Assembly: GCF_907164915.1 (NCBI RefSeq)
Contig: NC_061862.1
Location: 85,422,846 to 85,486,845 of the forward strand
Direction: 5' to 3'
Length of the DNA stretch: 64,000 bases
From: Impatiens glandulifera
Taxonomy: Eukaryota; Streptophyta; Magnoliopsida; Ericales; Balsaminaceae
Numbering within the stretch: the first letter of the stretch is position 1; the number at the start of each line of letters is the position of its first letter. This document shows positions 24,176 through 37,567 of the stretch, piece by piece. Below the pieces are notes generated by a model. That model did not search any database and was not told the DNA's origin. It saw only the letters and a list, made by a program, of their open reading frames with translations. The position numbers were made by a program, and so were the translations under genes.

Positions 24176-27100
24176 ATCTGAAAAATTCAACGCAATAAAA
24201 AAAAATGATATTGTTCAATGTTATTTTGAGAGTTTCAAAAAGAAAGATAAGATAATATTCAAATTTTATATTGATTGCCTTTTTTTCATAAAAAGAAGTT
24301 TAATTATTTGAGTCCCTTTTTTTTATAATTGCATTCTCATTTGTATATTAGAAGTTCCTAATCGTCTCAAACTTTCTCAATAAATTCATCATTGAGAAAA
24401 TTATGACATATAACTTGTTATCCAATGTTTTTAATTGGATTTTTGGTGTTACATTTACGAAATCTAAAAAGAAAGAAATGCAAGACCCCATTTAATTATT
24501 CAAAAGAAGTGATGATGAGATTTACAACACATCATAATAACTAAAATTGTAATTATTCACAATTAGATAATAAATGTATCTATTATATGATAGGTCTTGC
24601 TTTTCTTCAAAATGAAATAATAATAAGTTATTGAAATGACAAGTCTTTATATATTAAAAGTAAAAAGGCATTTGATTATATTTTGTCATTTCACAAAAAA
24701 AAAAATGATAGAGTAGTAGTTAGGTGGGTATAGTTTTCTTAATAATTTATAAATTTAAAAAATGTTGATTTGGTGTTATTTTGAAAAATATATATATATT
24801 TTTTAAATGATTTAAAAGGTATTATTATATATGATAAAATAATATATATTTTTATAATAATATACTTTAATAATTTAATTAATAAATAAAATAATATTCT
24901 TGAATAACAGAGTGGATAAAATATTTTATTTTAGTTATTTTTTTACACATACTATATAGTTGTAAGTGTCATTATTTATATCTAAATCGTCTTTCTAAAT
25001 TTAACAAGTGACTTGGTTTATTAGGTTCTAATTATTTGAGCTATTAAGTATGTTAAAAATAAATTTAACAATTTTTATTATTAACTAAATTTATTTTTTA
25101 ATAATAGTTTATTAGTTTATATATATAAAAAAAAGTTAACTTAGACGTATTTACACAACTAGCTCACTTAAATATATGTGATAATAAAAAAAGTCATTTA
25201 AACATTTAAACATATTTGTACTATCAAAAATTGGTTCATTTAACCTCTTTTAACTCAACCATAGTTAATTTTTATTTTTTTATTTATATATTTATTAATT
25301 AAATATTAATATATTTTATTTCTTTCTTTTTTATTAATTAAACCAGTTAAATTTATTTCATTTTAATTTTTTTTTATTATTTTTATATTATTTTCTCTTT
25401 TTTATTTTATTTTTTATCAGTTTTTATTTTTCATAATTCTTAAATTCTCATTTTTTTTTTAAAAATTTAATAATTTATTTATAAATTTTTTGTTTCACTG
25501 TTATATTTTTTTGAAGAATTTATTTTTTATTTAATTTAATATGAATAAAAATATAATTAATAGTATTTTATTCATAACTTATAATAGTATTAAGGAACAT
25601 TATTTTATCTAATATTTAATTATTATTCTTTTGTTGTTTGATGAATGCGTTATTATTATTATCTAATTCTTGATTATTAATTTATTTATTTTTGTGTTGA
25701 AGAATTTTTATTGTTGAAAGGATAAGTAATTGTTATATTCAATCATTATGACCAAGTAATTTTAAAAAAATTAATAATTAATGTTAATATAAGAAGAAGA
25801 AAAAACATAAGAAAGTAGAAGAAATCTAAAATTAAAATAATTAATAATAAATATATATATATATATAATAAAATTAAAATAATCAATAAATATTCATATA
25901 AAAATAATAATTTTTTTTATGAAAAAATAAAAATAGAGAGTTAATTGATTAATGAAAAATAAGTAAAGAGAAAATATATTAATATTTAACTAATAAATAT
26001 ATAAATTAAGAAATAAAAATTAATTATGTTTATTAAGAGCTAAATGAGACAATTTTTGATAATATATTTTAAAATGATCTTTTATTATTATTAGTACATA
26101 TGTTTAAGTGTTCTAATTATGTTTTTTTTTTATATATAATATTTTTTTTTATGAATTAATTAATTTTAATCTGTTTTTATCGAGCCAAATATTATATTGA
26201 AATTTCATTCAACAATTTATATTTTATATATCTTTCTATCTCAAATTTGCTTAACATAAATTATTCAAATATATTTTTTTATTTAAAATTGAATAAAAGA
26301 AGAGTAAAATTATTTTGATATTTTTATTAATAAGTTAAGTAATTTAATGATTAAAATAATAATAATGTGATAAAAAATTATTATAAAAAATCTTAAGAGA
26401 AATTCAAATAATCCTAACCCAACATCAATGGAGCCAAGGATAAAATTACTATTCTGGTAATGTTTTAATTGCATGCGTATTCTTATAATTATGTAAATGG
26501 TACGATATTATAAGCAACAATTCTGTATGAAAATTGTATAATCTTTTTATGCAACACTTTATAATTATATACAAAATGTAAAATATGTAAATATATGGTT
26601 TGATTATAACATCTTAATAAAGTATCCAAATCATTTAATGTTGGGTTGGGTTGGATTTGGTTTATAATTATAATTTTGATGAAATTTAAATAGATGTAAT
26701 TTTAAAATTTATAATTTTCGATCCTACTCTTTTACATCAGAATTTTAATTTAAATATATTTTTTAATGTTTTTAAACAAAATATCTTATTATCTTATTAT
26801 TTATAACACAATTAACATGTTATATATATTTTTTTGTTTAAATTAAAAAAATTAAAATATTAAATCTATATTTTTTTTGGAATTAGTAAGTTAACCTTTT
26901 GAAATATATATATATATATTAAGAAATTAACATTAGAATCTAATGATATTTTGTTTTTTTTATTAAAAAGTTAATATATTGTATTGATTTTTCTTTTTAA
27001 ATTTTGAAAGTAAATACATGAAATCAATATTTTTTTCTTTAACGAGAATTGAAACCTAGACATATTCTTGACACTTAAAGTTAAGATATATGTTAAACAA

Positions 27101-27778
27101 TTATTTTAATAATATATTTTAAATTACTTATTATATTTTTTTAATTATAATTAATTGCTTATTCATGTGGAATTAAAATTAAAATTTTAATATAATTCTA
27201 ATTCGAAACCCATCCAAATACAAGAGATAATTTTTTTTTTATAAATTCTTACAATCTTATTTAAATATGATAAAAAGAATATTGTATCAAAATAATGAAA
27301 TATAACCAAATAAATATTTAACTAAAAAATTAAACCGAGATCATGAAACATAATATTAAATAGTGTAAATATTCTTTATATATTATCTTGATGAATATCT
27401 TGATGAAATTGTAAATCAAGAATTAATTACAAGAAAATTCCAAAAAAAGAGTATTCCAATTCAAATGATTCATGAGCAAATAAATATACACTTTCCTCCT
27501 TTATGTAACATGTTTAATTAATTTTTTTTCCCCAAAAGAGCATATTTAATTAAATTAAAAAATTAAAAATTTTTATAAACAATAATAATAACGGTTAAAA
27601 ATAAAAATAAAATCAAATTGTCAAATTAAAGACTCCTTATTGTGGATCATTTAGAATCTCATGTATCTTCTTTTAAACCTCACAATTTAAAACTTCTTAT
27701 TATTAAAATTATAAAAAAAACAAGATTTTATTTTATTATTTACTTAACATTTATAAATAAATAAATAAAAAAGTTATA
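24176..27778. other. Very AT-rich spacer upstream of the THH1/TOM1 gene
   Basis: About 3.6 kb dominated by A/T runs and TATATA tracts; no open frame above 60 codons and no recognisable element. It may contain worn-out transposons. Confidence 0.5.
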
Positions 27779-28097
27779 TCACTAATTTAAACATATTTAA
27801 GTGAAATTCAGATAATCGATTTTCAAGAGTCAAACCCATGATAATTAAATTAGTGATATTAATATTTTATTTATTTAATTTTTTTGGAATTTGATAATTT
27901 GACGATTTTATTTAAGATTTTATTTAAGTCACTAATTTAAACATATTTAAGTGAAATTCAGATAATCAATTTTCAAGAGTCAAAACCATGGTTTCACGAA
28001 AAAATTTCGATAATTAAATTAGTGATATTAATATTTTATTTATGTAATCTTTTTGGAATTCGATAATTTAACGATTTTATTTAAGATTTTATTTAAG
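27779..28097 (+). repeat. Direct tandem duplication (150 and 169 bp copies)
   Basis: Copy 1, 27779-27928, and copy 2, 27929-28097, both run from TCACTAATTTAAACATATTT to ATTTTATTTAAG. Copy 2 carries a ~19-bp extra stretch (GTTTCACGAAAAAATTTCG). It lies about 150 bp upstream of the THH1/TOM1-family promoter. Confidence 0.9.
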
Positions 28098-28232
28098 TTG
28101 TTGAAATGGTATATTATATTATTAATAATAAAATATTTTATTTTTTATATATAAAAAATGTGTGAATATGATTTAATAAATTGAATTTGCTAAAGGATAA
28201 AACTCATCTAGCAAATGGCCTTGTCTCTCTCC

Positions 28233-28290
28233 TTTATAAGGCTCCTTCTCCTCTCTCTCTCTCTAGAATCTCAATTTCTCTCTCGGTCTA
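28233..28290 (+). promoter_or_regulatory. Core promoter of the THH1/TOM1-family gene (TATA + CT-rich patch)
   Basis: TTTATAA at 28233-28239 is followed by a pyrimidine patch (CTCCTTCTCCTCTCTCTCTC, 28242-28264), a common plant core-promoter layout. An in-frame TAA at 28487 precedes the ATG at 28535, so the leader is about 270 nt. Confidence 0.6.
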
Positions 28291-28534
28291 AAGACATTTA
28301 GTCGAATCCTGAAGCAGATCTCTCGTGAAAGATACCCTTTTGGGACGGTGGTATATTACGGTATTCGAATCATAGACTTGGACCAAGACTTTCTCAGCAT
28401 TTTGCTCGGTCAATCATTTCATTTTCATGAAGAGAGATACTCATTCCTATCTTATTACAATGTAAATAATGGAATTGGAAGCAGTGTAATGTGAGGAAGA
28501 AGAAGAAGAAGAGACAGCGAAAACTCTCGAAGAT

Positions 28535-31500
28535 ATGTTGATGCTCGAATTGAGAGACGGTGATTGTTATCCCAAGATCTTGGTTGCTGTCAATATAGTT
28601 CTTGCTTGTATCGATGCCTCAATAGCAGTTCTCGCCTTTTCTCAGGTTCTTCTTTCAATCTTCTACCGCTTTCACTTTTATGCTTATGGGTTGGGAAGAA
28701 AAGGGATGATATCTTTTATTTATTGGATGGATAGGTTAGAAATTCTGAACCTAGTCTTTTTCATCAGACGAATTCTGCTTGAACGAAGTGCAAATGCATT
28801 TGCATTTTGACTGTCGGTATGAAAACAATTACAAACTAGACCATCTTTCTATGAAATTTCTTGGTGTATGGTTTATCTATTGAACCCCTTTTATGTGAGG
28901 AGTCAAGTGTATAGTTTTCTGTTCGAATCGGTTGGTATGCTAGTCTTTGTCTTGTACCATTGTGTCTTTGCCCATAACCTCTATGTCACTTTTTATATTG
29001 GAAGAACACCTCCTTCTGGCATTATAGAGAGCTTTACCATATTTTGCTGAAAGTGTTTGGCTTTAAATCTGTCAAGAACACGTGGCATTCAGATAATAAC
29101 CAGGATAAGTAATGACAGTCTCCACCTGGACACTGTCTGCTCTCATCTGACCTCCTCTCTGAAGAAAGGATAAGAAGTTAAGTGTTTGGATGCTGCTATC
29201 ATAGGATAGTAAGTCTGTCAGAAACATGAATAGTATACAAGTCAATGCACTTTGTCCACTGTTTTGTTGTCTTTACCATCTCATTTCATTGAGAACACCT
29301 TTTAAATTTGTGATTACGAAATATGACCTCCCTTATGGGTACTAGAAGATTTTCTTGATGCATGTTTTTAGCTAGTTTTTGAGATGATACATGTAGAGAA
29401 TACAAAGAGATAATGGGATGTATTTGGTTGGCAATATTTTGAATTGAGTACAGTGAGTTGCTAACTGAAGGTTCAGTTGCTCTATAAAACTTACTTGTAT
29501 TCTGATTTAACTGCTGTTCTTGTCTCTTGACTGTATTAGCTTCTACTTTAGCATTTCTTTGACATCCAATATTTTATATTAAAATGCATTTATATTATTA
29601 ATGAGAAAAATTGATTAGTAAACAGCTCTTAGGAATCAATCTATCTTCGATAACATTCAATTAGTCAAGGATATTAAGTTTGTGTTGTTTTTAGGTGAAT
29701 TGGTATAAACCAAGATGTAACCCTTTGTTTCATTTTTGTTGCGATTCATTTTTTCTAGCTCTCTTAAGAAACTTCTGCATCAATTTTGTCATACAAGATG
29801 AACAATTGCACATGCAAGTTATCTTTGTTTTTGCTTTCCCCCATTATGCACAAACTTAATAGGTAGGTTGAACATATGTTGAAAATGTACATCACATATT
29901 TTATATGAAACAGATAGAATCATTATTTTTAGCAAAAAAGAATAAGAGAGAATCATTCCTTGGTGATAATTTGTTCTTAATAGTACTCTGGATAAGATCT
30001 TCACAGGTCTGTTTGGAGATACAATAACAAGGTTTGAGATTAAGGAAACTGTTTTCTTATAATCCGAGTACCTGTTGAGTGTGTTAAGAATATGCAATCT
30101 ATCTGTACATCACTTTGAACTAAAGATAGCTCGTACATAAGAAATTTAACATCTCCATTGCCCCTTCAAGGCCTTTCAGAGAAACTGAAGCTATATTGAC
30201 CCGAATCCATGATTTCTACTGGTACTTTATTTGTAAATTTCTATCAACCGTATATCTAGAAAGAGCATAAAAATCTACCAAAGAAGCAGGGTAAAGAGTG
30301 ACGGAGGAAGTGCTCTTTATCCAAGATTACACATTTCTCAATGTGCTTGATAGGAAATCCATAAAGAAGAAATTAGAATTGGTGATGGAAAAACGTGATG
30401 TTTTTAACATCTCCTCTATTGCATGTTTTTAGTGTGCATTTTCTTGGGCTGAGGGGATAATATACTTTCTTTCTCTATAATTATTTTTTGTGTGGCTAAG
30501 TTAAGCGCTTAATCACTTTTATTTTGTTATTTCTGCTGAAATAATCTTATTTCTCTTTTGATGTACCAGTTGATAAGAATCCATTCAAGGAGTTCAAATC
30601 TTGGTTGGACTCGCCAAAAGGTAACTCCTAGATTCCTATCATACTCCTATTAAACTTATTCCTTCTCTTGTCTACATTCCCTTGGTATATACGAGCATTC
30701 AACATTGATATATGATAATACTCATATAGGGTACTTAGCTGCACAATTATATGAACGAATTAATACAGTCTTTAATTTTTATTTCTCCTCATATTCTAGA
30801 ACATACTTCTTTTATATTAAATATCAAAGTTTGTTTTAACATAGTTACTTAAAATAATACAAACAATATCTATACCAAGTCTTGAACACGTGACCTCATT
30901 GAACATTACTGGTGCAAAAATTAAAGGTAATTTCCTTTTTGCTCTTCCTCTGTCATCGGTTTCGTTCATCTCGGTAAATTGGCAGGATGTATTCTTTGTT
31001 AAGAAGCAATGGCGTCAAAAGAGGAAAGCAAAAATCTTTCAAGCGTGAATATTTAAATGCATTTATTCCTTGCTAATGTCATTATTTATTGTATCTGGAA
31101 AATATATTTATTTTTTTGGCAATGATTAAGGCAAAAAATCTCTTTCCCTACTGTAGAATTGATACTGTCTTTTCCTTTTCAATTTTCCTTCTAAACTATT
31201 GTGCACATTTGCATTTATAACGTGTAAATTGTGCTTTTCATTCACTATTTGATTCGGTACATTCTGGAAAATATACACTTCAAGAAAAGGGTGGTCACTC
31301 TGCATTGGTTCATGTATTCTTGTTTTCATTTGTGTAGTTAATCTATTTTGATGAGGTACATCTAAATTAACATAACCGCCTTTGTAATGCATTTCAGCTA
31401 TTAGAGAGTTTCCAAAGTTTATTTGATGGGATGTGAAGAATCATGTTAGTCAGAGCATCTACATTTGAAAAGCAATTTATAGAACGTAGTATTGTATTCT

Positions 31501-33400
31501 AATTGTTTAGGAAATGAAATGACATCAGAATAAAATCTTCATATTGCCATGGCTAAATTTAGAAACAATGTATCCACATTTAGTTAAAGGCATGACAATG
31601 TCAATATTTTATTGGCACATGTGGTTCATCTGATATCTATTGAGTCTCTTGGTGCAGGTGTTTCATCTGTTGATTGGAGCTTCTAATATTGGTAAGGAAT
31701 TTTATATTTTGTTTGCACTTTCATTAGTTGTCTAGACTTCTGAGACGAGTAATCTCGAGAATTACTAGTATTGAGAGAGAGAATGTATCATACTCTAGAA
31801 TTATATGAGAAAAAGAGACTCCCAACTTTATTCCACACCTTTACAGTACTAATCTTCTACTATTTATACTAATACTATCTAACTATCTTCTTGGCTTTCT
31901 TGGACTAATTCCATAACTAGCCCAATTACAATGTTCAGCCAACTAAAATACTAACATGTCTGGACCTGTTTTAGACAATCTATACCCTGGGACATCAACC
32001 CACTTAAACCCAACAAACAAAGACCTTGACATTGAACAATCTGAACCCCAATCAACCTGGTTCGTGTTCAAACATCCCACCATGTCATTAGGTTCTGAAT
32101 TTTCACTCAGTGCTGGTCTCCCTTTGTTCTTGCGATCATAACTCATTGTGCATTCATTTGCTAGAAGTTTGTAACTGGTCCATTTTCCCCTACTTTTCTA
32201 TTTGATCAAACAAACTGATTGGACTTTAATATCATCTATTTTTGTGAAATTATGTACATCTCTATAACAATCCCTAGGAGAGCCACACCTTAAAAGCGAG
32301 CTATTAAGGTGGGGGAGCCCAAGTGTTATTAAACCCCACATTAGAACTCTATAATTCCGATGTGTGATTCAAGTCCCATTCCTTAGCTATTAGATCGTAA
32401 CAACCCACCACTCTCCCCACGCCACACTGTTCATTGGTGAGACGTAGGGACTGTTCTGATAACAAATGTAATAGTTAAAACCAGGAACCACCATAAAGCA
32501 AGAAGGAGATGGAGAAGACATAATGTAGACTGGGATGAGTAAGATTCGAATAGATTGATACAAGGTGAGGATACAGAGTTCATTCAGATATTCAGCATAA
32601 CCCTATCAGGCTATCCCTAATTCATTACCCTTATATATCTACCCACTTTCATATCTAAGGGCTTACAATACCCCAAACCCAAAAGACATAAAATTATTAC
32701 ATTAAATGGCCCATTGCCATTGGTCTCGGAATTTGATCTTTCTCCAACTTTTTCTGAGGCAGAAAGCATTTTATTTGAAAAGAGCAGAAGGGCATGTATA
32801 TAATCTGTGTAAGAGTATGAACTGAAAATCCAGACAAAGACCCCCGTCATTTTTAGACTCGGGTGAAAAAAAGTGAGATGCTTTTTCAAAAGAAATAATT
32901 TATTCTGTATATGTTCCAATATTCCATGTTCTGTTAGAAATAAAAGGAGATTTCTTGAGTTCGAACAAAGGTCATTTAATGTATTGCCTATGACCTTTCC
33001 ACTATGGAGCAATGTGAGCCGCAATAGGGCCGGCTTTAATTCTACTAGTTCCTCACATTTTTGGAGTTATTGTCTGGTTGTGTTAATTTTTTTCTCCTTT
33101 CCTTTCCTTTCCACTATTTTTCAGGTTATCTTTTATATTTTGTTGTAACCCTTGTTGCTGCTTGTAATAATTGGGTATGCTGGTCTCATTCATGTGGCTT
33201 CATATTCATGGGTACGTCTTAATCTTTTTTTTTTTGACATACTAGACTGATGTTCTTTGAATCTATACATTGAATAACTGTACAAGAACTCCCTTTTGCA
33301 GCATGTCCCAAGATTCTGTTCCTTGCAGCATTCCTTTTACTTCTTTCATTCTGGTGTGTGATCTCTCTTCGAAAACATTTGGGGTTATATGATTTTCATT

Positions 33401-33431
<31 letters not shown>

Positions 33432-36400
33432 TTATATGTAACTTATTTGTTCATGTGGATATTCATGCATATATATATATATGTATGTATGTATGTATGC
33501 GTGTTTGAACACAAGTGAAAGAAAGAAGAGAAAAGTAAAACTTCATATATGCATGTTAAATAATCATATCATGCAAGTGTTGAAGTATATAGATCTTGAT
33601 GCTTCTGAAAAGGATCTTGTATACTGAGAATCAATATGAACTGAAATATCAAATTCTCAGCATAAGGTCTTGTAACTCTTGTCAAATTGATGAATTTAAT
33701 ATTTGTAATACATATCACTAGCTTATTCTATGTGCCTTGTGGGGACGTTTTTGTAGGATTGACCTTTGCCATCAGCCAAATGACGATGAGGATGAAGAGG
33801 AAGAGTATAGTTCTCAGGAAACTTTGTTGGAAGGGCGAAAGGATAAACCATATTCAAATGCTCACAGTTGGAGAAAGTGTTGTTCTTTCCGAGCCATCCA
33901 TGTGGGAAGCCGCCAAAAAGTTGTTATCTTGGTATGGTAATTAATTATAAAGCTTTTTTGGAGCATTTGTTCATTTGAAAGTAAAAGTTTGTCCCATATA
34001 CAAGCATAACATTCCTTATCAATTATTTGCCCATCTTAAAGTATATATTTTGCCAGGTCACAGTGGCTATTTTCATCTTCATGATTGTAGCTGCTGCGCT
34101 AATTTGGGTTGGAAGGGGAAAGAACCCTATTGAATCTTCAGTTGTAGCCAGGGTGAGCTCTTCTTCATGTTCTACATTTATAACCTGTGCTGTTAGCTAT
34201 AAGGAAAGACTGTTCCTAAATCCGGACCACCAGAATTTCCTACTTCTATCTCAGGCTTACGTCCAAATGATATTTCCGGAGATAATTGATATTTTTCTCC
34301 TTTAACTTTGTTCTTATTTTGATTTGGCTCTCAAAACCCAACTTTGTTATCTCATATTCTGCATTCTCTCTTATTATCAGTTCTTTGGGACGTGTCTTCA
34401 CATATGATCTAGGGTTTTTGATTGAAAATCTGTTTCTTTATTGTATTCATTTAGAGTTGGTTTTTTCTAGGCCCCATGATAGTTTCAATTTTTTTGTTCC
34501 ATGCTTGATGTTGTATCTGGAGGTTTAGTTTTTTGAGCAAATTTATGGGTACTGTATATAAGTGAATCTAGTCTACAATCACATGCATTGCATACCAACT
34601 GGGTGTCAAAGTTATGCTACTTCCTTACATGGTTTGCATTTCAGTGGTGAAAAATTCTCCCACTAGAAGTATTGGTTATGGTTATTTCTTATTGAGATTT
34701 AGTATCATGCAATACTCAAGTGTTTCCTGTTTACAACTCCTGGAATAGTGCAGGTTTATGTAGATCTTTCTGCTATAGCAAGCGTTTTGTTAGGGGGAGC
34801 ATTAGCTTGTTACGGTGAGCATATATCATCTTGAGCTACTAATTTCTATTATGATATTAGAACCTAAGAGTAAATTTTATTTTAAAGAATTCAGTAGTTA
34901 CTGTCATCCTTGTACTAAATTTAATAGTTAAAATCAGCCTAATAGTTCAACTGTGAAGCTATATGTTCAACTTTTTTCAAGAAAATCAGCCTAATAGTTT
35001 CAATGGCCATTCATTAATTAGTATTAGAATCTCTCCTGTTTGTTTAAATTAAAATAACATTTCTCATTCGAAATCTTTCCATGAATGAAGAGATGAAAAT
35101 TGGGTGGTTACAACCTGTCATATCAGAGTAATATGAGAAACAGAGATGGAACACATTCACTGAAAAATTGTGGTTAACTGGTTATCTTTTGATAATTTTA
35201 CAGTCCTGAAAATCGTTTATTTTTGTTAAGCCATGTAGATTTTTATCAGAACTTGCTACTTCAACCTTTTCATCTTGAATTCCCTTCGATTTGATTTTTC
35301 TTTTCTTTCAGTTTAGATTAACGGAATGTTGTTTCAGGTCTCATCTTATTCTTGAAAATGAGAAGAGTGAGGTCCGAAAGAGCTTCATCTGAGATGTGGA
35401 AGGTACTTGTTCCACCACTTTTGTGGAGAGAAAAAAAATTGTGAAATAAATCATAACTACCCATTCCATGGGATAATATCGAGATGATATGTTCACAACT
35501 TGTATACATCACCATCATATTAAAAACAAGAATTCAGTTTTTTACTTTTGATTAGTCTATTATGTACATACATTATTGGTCTTTAGTTAGATAATATATT
35601 TGGCGCAGGTTGCTGGTTTGGCTGTTGTATCTGTTATATGTTTCACTTCAGGCGCACTGGTTGCTCTTTTCACTGACATACCTGTATGTTCTTATCTGTT
35701 GATTATATATGTTGATTTTGTTTTTAATGATTATTCTTTGATTCTTATTAAGAAATTCTTAACTCGTTTGTTTTGATGTAGATGCTGTATCACTGGCACA
35801 ATCAGCATATTAATATTGCCGTCACATCTCTTCTGCTGATTTTATACTATTTCATAGGTATTTGTTTTTACTTTTGATTGAAGTTGGTTAATACGAGCAT
35901 TTAGCATTGAGATGAAAAAATGACCAGACTAGAATTAATTTAGCAAAATGCCCCATTTAGGGAACACTTTATTTTTGTCTCTCAATCCAGATCCAGATAG
36001 AAAAACGTATGGAAACTAAACATTTTCAAAGACAATCAGATTTTATTTTTTTGTTTCCAAATGGGCCAATGAGTCTGCCAACTAACAAATCCAGTCTATA
36101 CGAATTTATATCTACAGTTTATCTTTTATTGTTGCATTGGATTTGTTTTTCAAGCAATGACCATTAATGATTCTGAGGAAGATTAATTTGGTGTTATTGG
36201 CAGGTTCATCTGTACCATCGGCATTCGTACTATGGGTGATGAGAGAACTCCCACCTTCAGCTGTTGCTCATATACAAGCAGAAACAAGAACCATAGCTTT
36301 CATTCATGATCCTACAGCTCCGGTGCATCCTCAAAGATGGACAGCTGCTGCTAGTTCACAGAACCAGGTTTCCTTCATCCTCCTCTTCATTTGCTTAGAG

Positions 36401-36482
36401 TGCTCAAGGAAAGAAAAAAAAAAGAAAAAGATTGAAATCGAAATGTCTTGAATTGCAGGTGTCAAAAGCAAGCCCAATTTAA
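28535..36482 (+). CDS. THH1/TOM1/TOM3-domain 7-TM membrane protein (tobamovirus multiplication protein-like), 13 exons, 356 aa
   Basis: Exons: 28535-28645, 30570-30620, 31658-31691, 33125-33211, 33302-33353, 33757-33931, 34057-34152, 34754-34814, 35338-35402, 35609-35683, 35782-35857, 36204-36367 and 36459-36482. All junctions are GT..AG and the spliced length is 1071 nt. The conserved N-terminal part is LIRIHSRSSNLGWTRQKVFH, followed by a hydrophobic span and SFWIDLCHQ. An acidic loop follows (DDEDEEEE), then segments around VAIFIFMIVAAALIW, SAIASVLLGGALACYGLILF, AVVSVICFTSGALVALF and INIAVTSLLLILYYFI. The C-terminal SSVPSAFVLWVMRELPP is a family hallmark. Family members are tonoplast/endomembrane proteins; some are host factors for tobamovirus RNA replication. 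This more divergent member's role is not visible here. The start is the first ATG after an in-frame stop. Confidence 0.88.
31740..33000. repeat. Probable retrotransposon relics inside intron 3
   Basis: Intron 3 (31692-33124) holds non-intronic-looking sequence. The segment 32450-32470 (GGACTGTTCTGATAACA) resembles a minus-strand primer-binding-site junction next to TGTAATAG, and 32280-32440 looks like retroelement leader. 31742-32150 is another moderately GC-rich stretch. No coding domain is recognised, so the assignment is tentative. Confidence 0.3.
33404..33500. repeat. CT/TA/TG microsatellite cluster in intron 5
   Basis: (TC)n runs into (TA)n at about 33404-33431, and (TA)n followed by (TGTA)n lies at about 33470-33498, all within intron 5 of the THH1/TOM1-family gene. 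Confidence 0.9.
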
Positions 36483-36968
36483 TTCCTAATTCTTCATGGA
36501 TTCCTCTCATATAAAGGCACTATCTCAGAAAAGCTTCAGAAACTATGCAGAAAAAAAATCCTCTGTGCTGTCTCAGAGAGTCTGGCTGAATCCCTCTTTT
36601 CTATACATGATTTGGTTATAGGTCAAAAAGTGCAAGCTGCAGCTGTAAGGCTTATGTTACCGTAAATTTTGACATATATAGTTATGTACATAACAAATTC
36701 CCCATTGGAAAAAAAAAATCTAGGGTGTTTTGAGGCTGTTCTTGACACGATGAATACATGATTGAATTCAATTTTAACATGCTTGTTTGATTTTGAAAGA
36801 AACTTTATCAACATTCTTTTTTCTTCTTCTTCTTTAATTTGCTGCATATTATTATTATTATATCATTCATTGGCTACATTCTGTCAAGATATGGTCATGA
36901 TTTTGAAGTAGAATATGGTGAAAGATTTAGAGAAGATGTGTCTCAGCAGTTAAGTTGCTCTCCCCCTC

Positions 36969-37567
36969 TCATACATTGTGGGTATAAGCATATCTGCAAT
37001 CTCCATAGCCTGCAAAAATGTTGCTGGTAAAAGAAAGAAAGAAAAATATATAATAAAATGTTTTTTTTTGTGGTAAACTTTACTTGGGTCGATGACGGTT
37101 ATGAGACCAGAGTCATGGAAGTTACAGTTCCAGAAATGCCTGCCGTGTGCCTGATAGTAAAGGTTCATGGCAACTGAGGCATGGTTAAAGGTTGTGTTTG
37201 GGAAGAAACAGCTGCCTCCGTCAACTATAATGCTGCAATCAGTATATCTGCAGGCAAAAGAAAGATTTTCTCCTAACTCCTCCCCTGTTGATGATGGCTT
37301 TGCCACACACCATGCCCCCTGCCCAAATCACAAACCGAGAATTCTATTCAAACTTTTGTTTTTTTCGTAAAATAAAACCAGTATTGATTGGTGTTACACC
37401 TGTCCTTCTGCTTGTCCCATGGCAAAATTTAGAATTATGTCTGAAAAAAAAGAACTGGTTAAAGCATATGTTGAGCATGAATTACAGTAATTAGAAAAGA
37501 AACTACCTGAGTTTATGCAGAAGACCAGAAGGATATAGAAACGGGGAAGATGGGTCGATTTAGCCAT
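36969..37567 (-). CDS. Carbohydrate-binding X8 (CBM43) domain protein, 4 exons, 125 aa
   Basis: Read on minus, the exons are 37567-37507, 37440-37400, 37318-37084 and 37009-36969 (378 nt). GT..AG junctions keep one frame throughout. The N-terminus MAKSTHLPRFYILLVFCINS is a plausible signal peptide, extended by a 41-nt mini-exon (DIILNFAMGQAEGQ). The X8 domain follows: AWCVAKPSS, FACRYTDCSIIVDGGSCF, HASVAMNLYYQAHGR, FWNCNFHDSGLITVIDPSYG and DCRY, with the six Cys expected for the fold. It ends in AYTHNV without a hydrophobic GPI-anchor tail. X8 proteins of this size bind beta-1,3-glucan (callose) in the wall or at plasmodesmata; lack of a GPI signal argues for a secreted form. It is convergent with the THH1/TOM1-family gene, 487 bp apart. 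Confidence 0.85.

Noticed and set aside
32617..33024. 135-codon minus-strand open frame in intron 3 of the THH1/TOM1-family gene
   Set aside because: No recognisable domain; overlaps intron sequence with likely retroelement relics and is not supported by any conserved motif.
36950..37306. 118-residue unspliced reading of the X8 gene
   Set aside because: It lacks the N-terminal AWCV part and runs through an intron; the four-exon model restores the start and the conserved DPSYGDCRY end.
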